Assembly: GCF_037325665.1 (NCBI RefSeq)
Contig: NC_090251.1
Location: forward strand, 18,137,210 to 18,201,209
Source: Littorina saxatilis
Lineage: Eukaryota > Mollusca > Gastropoda > Littorinimorpha > Littorinidae
DNA length: 64,000 nucleotides
Direction: 5' to 3'
Shown: positions 57,230 through 64,000 of the stretch, piece by piece
Position numbering within the stretch: position 1 is the stretch's first letter
Layout: every line of letters begins with the position of its first letter
Translations under genes and position numbers: made by a program
Notes under the pieces: model-generated
Told to the model about the DNA's origin: nothing
Seen by the model: only the letters and a program-made list of their open reading frames with translations
The model's database searches: none

Positions 57230-57430
57230 CGTATGATAATAGGCACGTGTTCCTAGAGGAAGTGACGTGGCATACACCCGTATGGGAGGTAACTCCCGGT
57301 GTACTGGCCCATTACCAAAGCTACTTTCACTTTCGTTTTGGTGATGGGGTTGCTTCCCTTTAAATTCTTTAGCCGGGTAAGCGTTTTTCAGTGATAAGCA
57401 TCTCAGGTGACTCAATGCTAATGTGATTCG
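57230..57430. repeat. DIRS inverted terminal repeat, upstream copy
   Basis: 201 bp, the exact reverse complement of 51557-51757 by eye; the end-specific piece 57431-57452 lies outside it. Confidence 0.92.
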
Positions 57431-57452
57431 GAGTAAGAATATGATATTAAAT

Positions 57453-59850
57453 TGTGCATTGGTGTTCGGAGTACAAACGAAGAAGAAGCAACAACTCAGC
57501 CGAGAGGCACATGATAAAAATTCTGCCAGCGCCAATTTAGCCCTGGTTAAGTTCATCACTGTATGTGTACACATTGCTTTTTAGCAAAAAATATGCTCCG
57601 CATTCCCGGATGTACGAACTAAGACATGTATACATACACGTATGTGCACGAATGATCAGTACCAGTGGGGTGAAAGCGTGTTGGTGTGATTCGATGAATG
57701 GAACACATGCAGCTTAACCATTCCAGATACGACACAGTTCAAGAAAACTCAGACCTCCATCCCGCCCTTTTCTGTAAGGTAATGTGCATGTTATGATTAT
57801 CCTGTCTTTTCACCTGGTAATATAACAAGCATCACTTGAAGATGAGGCACTGGCGTCACTCTGTAGGTCAAAATGTATGCATTCATATCTGTACTCAAAC
57901 ATTTTGTTTTTATATGAGCGCATCTGATCGGCATACAGGCCAATTTTTTTTTCCTGTGCCATGCTTCACAACCACAGGCAAAATGACAAGCCGGTCGATT
58001 TATGTATACATACTTGTATACACAGTACCCGATACGAACTTGAAAGCATATGAATACATTCATGATCTCATTTTTCTATTGTCTTAATCACTTTTACTGC
58101 TGCAAATCTGTAGTCCTATCAAGTATCATCAATCCTCGCACACCGACACAAGTACATGTCTAGAGATATCTTCTAAACCTCTAACTTCTAAACAGTAGCC
58201 TCTGTTCAAATCACTGTCACGGATCTCAGTCTCACTGTAGACCTTTCGCTGAATTAGCGCAACACATCTACACACAGACAAATGTGTGCACAGTTGTATC
58301 TGATCAGCCACCATCTTTACACTGTCACTTCTCAACCATTAACACTGTTATCACATACAATGATACATGTGAGATCCTGACATAGTTTACACGTGTGTAC
58401 ACCAGTGCATATGCCGTTCACTGTCTTTTCTTTCCCTGAAAGTGAAACTGTGAAAGTTGACATACAGGTCTTTCAATCACAGGAACTGCTGTCAATCTTC
58501 TTTTTTTTACAGGTTATATAGCTTCATCAGCTCACTTCATCAGCAAATCTACTTGTCTTTGTTGCGTCAGATGTTGAGTGGATCCAAGATAATCTCACTG
58601 CTCGACATGACACCATGAAGTTCACTGTTCAGTTCTCTCTCTCTCTCTCTGAGCATTGTATGCTAGCCACAGCAAAGTTGTGGGCTCTTGTAAAGTACAG
58701 GCCTTCAAGCACTGCAACCAGAACTGAACAATTCACACAGAAGTACAGAGTACTCTTCTCAACTCAAGGCCGAGTCGAAGAGCGACAATGTCAGTTCACA
58801 TTATATTCCATTATTCAAACCAAGCCCAAACATATTTTTCCTCAAAAATCTATGGAACAAAAATGATTGAGTTTCTGGTTATAGATGGATCTATACACAA
58901 CATGTACAGGGCTAGGAAGGAAAAGGCTCTTGTTTTTTTCCACTTAATGTTAGTGCAAGAGGTAATCAGTACACATGCTGCCTACAAAACACACTGGGTG
59001 TATAGCAGTACACTATAATAGTTCAAATAAACAGAGCTAGAAGGTTAGACACACTGGGACAGCAGCTCGGCAGGCGAATGAGATGATCGTTTCCTTGTGA
59101 ATGATGCTCTGCTTGCTAAATAAATTGCGCCGCCCCCCCTCCCCATGCCAAAACGTCATTCAGCTTTGAAAGTTATCAGAACACACAGCATTTTAAGTCC
59201 ATGCTCAGTCTTGCATGGCAGGGAATACCTTACTTCAAGCTAAAGTTTTCACACAATGGGACAGAAAACTTAACACTGGCCAAATTGGATAAAGGAGAGG
59301 ACAACACACAGTGCTTGAAGTTCCGAGTAGCAAGAGCGAAAGGTTGGCAGCACATAAACTGACCTTCCACGTTGGGACGTAAAATCTTCACAATTGACAT
59401 AGCAGTGCACTATCCAAGTCAGTGTGGTAATTACCAGTCCATGGGAATTCTATGACAAAGTATTTATTCTTTCGCTTTCACCAGAAGTGAGCAGAAAACA
59501 CACCTCCAACTGAGAATTCCAAATCCACTGTATATTCCATCGGCGCTGTTTTCATGTGCACAGGAAATTTTCACGGAGGTTGTGCTCAGGGGAGCCATCA
59601 CGCACTGCCCCTACTTAGAAATGGATTAAATAACACATTCACTAATTACCTGTTTTCCGGCTTGGAATCAACAGTAGGGGCATTGGTCTGAGTTGTTACT
59701 GGGTATGTTTGTGCTGAGTATATAGTCTCCTCTCTTAACAAACATGTTCTTTCATCTTCCACTGTGAAAGGACACTGCCATGATTTTACACAGAAGCAAG
59801 AGTACATAAGCAACCCAGTGTAAATTGACACAACCTGAGGTATCCAAGTG
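57453..59850. other. Downstream flank of the nuclear receptor gene
   Basis: No supported exon. It may include a long 3' UTR of the minus-strand nuclear receptor. A short CT run lies at 58637-58651. Confidence 0.35.
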
Positions 59851-59854
59851 CCTG

Positions 59855-60130
59855 AATTCTCCACTGTGAAACTGTGAAAGGCTAACTAACGCTTGACGTT
59901 CCCAATGCGGCACAGCATGTTTCCGCTGGCACAAACCAGAACACGAATTCTCCACTGTGAAACTAACGCTTATGCCTCATGTTTCCAATATGGCACAGCA
60001 TGTTTCGTTTGACACAAACCAGTACCTGATTCTCAACTGTGAAGGCTAACGATTGACATTTCCAATACAGCACAGCGTGTTTCCGCTGCCACAAATTAGA
60101 ATCTGAATTCTCCACTGTGGAAGGCTAACA
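59855..60130. repeat. Degenerate tandem repeat, about 90 bp x 3-4
   Basis: Units share AATTCTCCACTGTGAA, GGCTAAC..TTGAC.TTCC and GCACAGCATGTTTCCGCTG, with visible divergence between copies. It lies just downstream of the receptor's last exon. Confidence 0.75.
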
Positions 60131-60441
60131 CAAGATGCTTTCACACGTCATGAAGTTTCGAAACCACCAGAACACTAGTTTCCACTGAGAAAGGGCCCAA
60201 CCTGAATATGTCTCCACTGCCCCAAAACAGCAGTGTTTGATGTTTTCTGTGTAAGGCACTGTGTCCACAAGAAAACACCAACACCCCAAGCTTCTTCTTT
60301 CGCATCTGAAATTTCCAATGGGAAATCTCACCCTCTCAAAGTTCCATCGGAAAGAGAATACTCACTGCCTTCAAATCTCCAGCGCACGACACTTCAACAG
60401 CAAAGGAGCTCTGCAATGTTGAGCACAATTCGACACACTAT

Positions 60442-60595
60442 CTCCGGAGCAGAAAGCTGTACACTAATTGCCCTAGGTTTTCTACACCAGCCAGGTTCAC
60501 ATCAGCAGGGCAGAACTTCCAATAGGTCGTTCTTGGAGAACTTTTGGTAGAGCTGCGGGTTCTGAATGGTCTGGTACCCTAGTCTCACACTCTTT
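60442..60595 (-). pseudogene. Partial duplicate of the receptor's last exon end
   Basis: Repeats, with period 154, the end of the last coding exon and its following sequence (60596-60740). Read on the minus strand the copy gives QNPQLYQKFSKNDLLEVLPC and a stop, against QNTQLYEKFSKNDLMMEVLPY in the main exon. A 3-bp loss keeps the frame. It could be a decayed duplicate or an alternative end. Confidence 0.7.
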
Positions 60596-60655
60596 CTCCG
60601 GAGCAGAAAGCTGTACACTAATTGCCCTAGGTTTTCTACACCAGCCAGTGTCACA

Positions 60656-62749
60656 TCAGTAAGGTAGAACTTCCATCATGAGGTCGTTCTTGGAGAACTT
60701 TTCGTAGAGCTGCGTGTTCTGGATGGTCTGGTGCTCCGCCTCGTTAAGGTCGCGCAGGTCAGTGAGACAGGTGAACACCTGGCTGTAGGTGTTGACGAAG
60801 TCTGAGTGCTTCGGTATTCGCTGTCTCAACAGGTGTTCCAGGCATCGGATCAAGCGCCACTGAAGCTGTGACACTCGTTTGGGCTCGTCAAACTGGCAGC
60901 GGTCTGAGGAAGGGAAGAAAATACTGCGGTTAGACACCGATTGACTCAGAGGGAAGCAGTGGACCCCCTTTTAAGACCTCCAAAAATCTGAGAAAATCAG
61001 GTTTAAAAAAGTATGGAGTCTTAAAATGGGCGTAATTTTACAGAGGTTAAGAACAGAAAGTCTGAGAAAACAAGGTCTTAAAAAGGAGGGAGTCATAAAT
61101 TGGGGGGACTTAAAAGGGGGGTTCCACTGTACTTAAACAGAGAAACAAACAAATTGTGGTTAGGCACTGCATCAGAAGGGAGCTGAGGCTTCAACAAACA
61201 AACCAACAAATGTACAAACAAACATACATTGTGTAATCACAAAAGAATACGATGGGAAATGCCGTCTTTTTGTTTCTAATTGCAAACATTTATCAACATG
61301 GTGTACCCGTAATTTGAGGCCCCTCCTATCATACATTCATTGGTCTACAAACTTGACTAAAGTAAACCTCTCCTAAAATGACACCAACAGCAGAGGGACA
61401 ATGTTTGGCTTGGAAGGAGCGTGACCTCTCATTGCAAGTACCACTACAGTGGAACCCCCTTGTTAAGACCCCCTCCCCCCAACTACATACAGGTAGGCAC
61501 ATGTATACATAAGGCAAAAAGCGTTTGCTTCCAATGACAAGACAAAAAAATCAGGAGCGGTAGGTCGGTAACTTTTGACCATTTTTATTTCTAGGATTAT
61601 AGTCTTCTTTTTTTTTCTCCGAAGATGAGCATGTGACTCTTTGTTGGCTCGTGCAAGCTGTGTCCCCCAGATGTCGAAGAAGAGAAGCTTTCCTTGTAAA
61701 GTCTACTAAATCAAGTTTTGTTCTTTTTAATTAATCCATCATTTTGAAGGGTCAAAAACAGTTCTAGGGACGGGAGGACAAAAATAAGCTTGATCCGGGA
61801 ACAAGAAACACCGATTTTTTGTCAGGCCTAATCATCATGTCAACCCACCTTCTGCAGTCAGACAGATGGTCTTGATGAGAATCAACTCGTCAGGAGTAAC
61901 TTTGAGCTTTTTCAGTGTCTGAGACAGGCCGAAGGAGACGTCGATGTACTTCTCCTTCCAGACGGTGTACATCTCCTTGCGAGTGAAGCAGCGACCGTTG
62001 GGCATCACCGCCAGACCCAGATGTGGGAAGTAGCCAGGGAACGAACCCAGAAACCAGAACTCTATCCTAGCGTCTGCAACAACAGGAAAACACTCTATCA
62101 TTCAGTGGAGGGTTGTGAGTGTATCATGACTTAGCAAGCAGTGAAATATGTGCTGATTGCATATAGGATTAGAGAAATTGTTGGCCAATGTAAAACCACA
62201 AACACACACAAATGAGCAAAAACACGCATTCATGATATGCATGCTCAAACACACATACTGACACACACACAAAACGACAGAAGAAGATAGTGTTTGTGTC
62301 TATTTTTTTTGCCATTTTCAATCGACTGGCATCACAGTGCGTGTGAACACAAACTAACAGTCACACACTCTGGCATTCTACCACCTACACACACATACCT
62401 CCCCCAAACCCCTCCCCTCCCTACTCCACTCCATCCAACCATAACATACACACAAGCAGGCAGGCAGGCACACACACACACAGACACCCCCCCCCCACAC
62501 ACACACACACCATCATTACTCACACTTTATAAGCCTGGCCTGATCAGCAAGGGTCAAGTCCCGGAAGCCAGGCACGTGTTTAGCAAACTCGATAAATCCT
62601 CGAATCCAGCGGTCCGAGTTGGAGACATGGATGTTCATCAATGCCTCTCTGTTGTCAAGCTCCATCCCCGTCACGGTTAGAAACTCCTGGTGTTGGTCTG
62701 AAGACACGCCCGTCTCGCCAAACAGCTCCTTTTGTAACGATAGTTCATC
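60656..62749 (-). CDS. Nuclear receptor ligand-binding domain, last three exons (partial gene)
   Basis: The 3' part of a nuclear hormone receptor, a ligand-regulated transcription factor. Exons in translation order: 62524-62749, 61849-62073, 60656-60903. Phases agree (join residues Tyr and Asp) and give 232 residues. The helix 3 signature FAKHVPGFRDLTLADQARLIK region is clear. Helices 4-11 follow (WRLIRCLEHLL, FTCLTDLRDLNEAEHQ). The last helix, LMMEVL, fits the AF-2 coactivator motif. The pattern suggests subfamily NR1 (PPAR/REV-ERB-like side), but the exact group is uncertain; mollusc-specific NR1 members are possible. The first exon here begins after TTTGCCTTGCAG. The zinc-finger exons are not in the window. 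Confidence 0.88.
60957..61129. mobile_element. Tigger-like MITE
   Basis: CAGTGGACCCCCTTTTAAGA at left and GGGGGGTTCCACTG-TA at right, with CTGAGAAAATCAGG and TTACAGAGGTTAAGAACAGA inside. In the last intron of the nuclear receptor gene, about 50 bp before its last exon. Confidence 0.75.
61445..61830. other. MITE fragments in receptor intron
   Basis: ACAGTGGAACCCCCTTGTTA at 61445 is a Tigger-like end without a partner. The block 61555-61830 resembles the Harbinger-like MITE at 1870 only loosely (AGGTCGGTAAC and TTTGTCAGGCCTAA). Confidence 0.35.
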
Positions 62750-62958
62750 CTGCAAGGCAAAACACATGGAAAGTTAGAAACTCCTGGTGTTGGTCTGAAG
62801 ACACACCTGTCTCACCAAACAGGTCCATTGGTAACGATAGTTCATCCTGCAAGGCAAAACACATGGAGAGTTAAAAACTCCTGGTGTTGGTCTGAAGACA
62901 CACCTGTCTCACCAAACAGGTCCTTTTGTAACGATAGCTCATCCTGCAAGGCAAAACA
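62674..62958 (-). repeat. Triplicated 97-bp intron/exon boundary
   Basis: Three head-to-tail copies with period 97. Each holds, on the minus strand, the acceptor TTTGCCTTGCAG and the first part of the receptor exon (DELSLQKELFGETGVSSDQH). Only the lowest copy continues into the full exon. Copies 2 and 3 hold GGTGAGACAGG, where the exon copy has GGCGAGACGGG. Confidence 0.85.
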
Positions 62959-63067
62959 ATACAATACAATACAGTACAATACAATACCATACAATGCAAT
63001 GCAATGCAATGCAATGCAATGCAGTACAGTACAGTACAATACAATACAATACATTACAATACAATAA
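62955..63067. repeat. (ACAAT)n / (GCAAT)n pentanucleotide repeat
   Basis: Pentamer ACAAT/GCAAT/ACAGT repeats, about 20 copies with variants, directly upstream of the triplicated boundary. Confidence 0.9.
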
Positions 63068-63182
63068 TACTTTATTATCTCAAAAGAGAAATTATATAAC
63101 ACACACACATATCACACATAAAAAGGTTAAACTTTAACCATGTTTTTTTCTCTCCATAAACTGTAATACAGTTGGATCCCCC

Positions 63183-64000
63183 TTTTTATATTTAGTCAAG
63201 TTTTGACTAAATATTTTAACATCGAGGGGGAATCGAAACGAGGGTCGTGGTGTATGTGCGTGTGTGTGTGCGTGTGTGTGTGTGTCTGTGTGTGTGTGTG
63301 TGTGTGTGTGTAGAGCGATTCAGACTAAACTACTGGACCGATCTTTATGAAATTTGACATGAGAGTTCCTGGGTATGAAATCCCCGAACGTTTTTTTCAT
63401 TTTTTTGATAAATGTCTTTGATGACGTCATATCCGGCTTTTCGTGAAAGTTGAGGCGGCACTGTCACGCCCTCATTTTTCAACCAAATTGGTTGAAATTT
63501 TGGTCAAGTACTCTTCGACGAAGCCCGGGGTTCGGTATTGCATTTCAGCTTGGTGGCTTAAAAATTAATTAATGACTTTGGTCATTAAAAATCGGAAAAT
63601 TGTAAAAAAAAATAAAAATTTATAAAACGATCCAAATTTACGTTTATCTTATTCTCCATCATTTGCTGATTCCAAAAACATATAAATATGTTATATTCGG
63701 ATTAAAAACAAGCTCTGAAAATTAAATATATAAAAATTATTATCAAAATTTTTTTTTCGAAATCAATTTAAAAACACTTTCATCTTATTCCTTGTCGGTT
63801 CCTGATTCCAAAAATATATAGATATGATATGTTTAAATTAAAAACACGCTCAGAAAGTTAAAACGAAGAGAGGTACAGAAAAGCGTGCTATCCTTCTCAG
63901 CGCAACGAATACCCCGCTCTTCTTGTCAATTCCACGTGCACTGCCTTTGCCACGGGCGGTGGAGTGACGATGCTACGAGTATACGGTCTTGCTGCGTTGT
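63183..64000 (-). mobile_element. Interspersed repeat with internal CA tract, copy 3
   Basis: Begins ATTTAGTCAAGTTTTGACTA, then a TG tract, then GTAGAGCGATTCAGACTAAA. It continues through the complement of the 8.3-kb copy up to the window end. Truncated only by the window. Confidence 0.75.

Larger units (their letters stand above)
51509..57452 (-). mobile_element. DIRS-type tyrosine-recombinase retrotransposon, looks whole
   Basis: Fossil entry. About 5.94 kb on the minus strand, with the architecture of the DIRS1 family. It has 201-bp inverted terminal repeats (51557-51757 and 57230-57430), identical by eye. A 90-bp internal complementary region (51809-51898) is the exact complement of both outer ends joined together. 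Three long frames follow: a gag-like ORF, RT/RNase H, and a tyrosine recombinase overlapping it. AAAT is shared at both outer ends; there is no longer target duplication, as expected for recombinase-mediated insertion. No obvious breaks are seen, so it is young. Confidence 0.92.

Noticed and set aside
57194-57574. 126-codon minus-strand frame
   Set aside because: Runs across the DIRS terminal repeat into flank; a chance frame.

Overview
This is a eukaryotic (animal) window. The host genes have small exons, GT-AG introns and close human counterparts. The repeats suggest a marine lophotrochozoan, most likely a gastropod mollusc: tRNA-headed SINEs, a SINE with an AAAG tail, many short inverted-repeat DNA transposons, CA/GA microsatellites and a DIRS retrotransposon. 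That placement is inference from remembered repeat families, not a database result.

Three host genes can be modelled. SAMM50 (mitochondrial outer-membrane beta-barrel assembly) lies on + at 10742-21138 and appears complete: 14 coding exons, 455 aa, every junction in phase. GATD1 (DJ-1/class I glutamine-amidotransferase-like) lies on - at 30547-36200 and appears complete: 7 exons, 216 aa. The last three exons of a nuclear receptor ligand-binding domain lie on - at 60656-62749; its DNA-binding domain is beyond the window. SAMM50 and GATD1 are convergent. GATD1 and the receptor share a strand, about 24 kb apart.

Most of the remainder is mobile DNA. In order: a Harbinger-like MITE and tandem arrays (0-5.6 kb); a 5'-truncated CR1/L2-type LINE with target duplications (5.8-7.7 kb); a repeat family with a built-in CA tract (8.3-9.2 kb, again at about 32 kb and 63-64 kb); MITEs and SINEs in the SAMM50 introns; an LTR-like remnant (25.4-26.6 kb); a small foldback insertion with a telomere-like core (27.4 kb); a MITE hosting a SINE (29.4-30.1 kb); SINE, LINE and MITE debris in the GATD1 introns; a broken Ty3/Gypsy element inside a tRNA-SINE (37.2-40.8 kb); Helitron-like units (41.2-43.7 kb); further SINEs and MITEs (44.9-50.3 kb).

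The most striking element is a DIRS tyrosine-recombinase retrotransposon at 51509-57452. Its 201-bp inverted terminal repeats are identical by eye. Its 90-bp internal complementary region matches both outer ends exactly, and three long frames are open. It looks whole and young. No CRISPR, operon-like or bacterial-type system is present.
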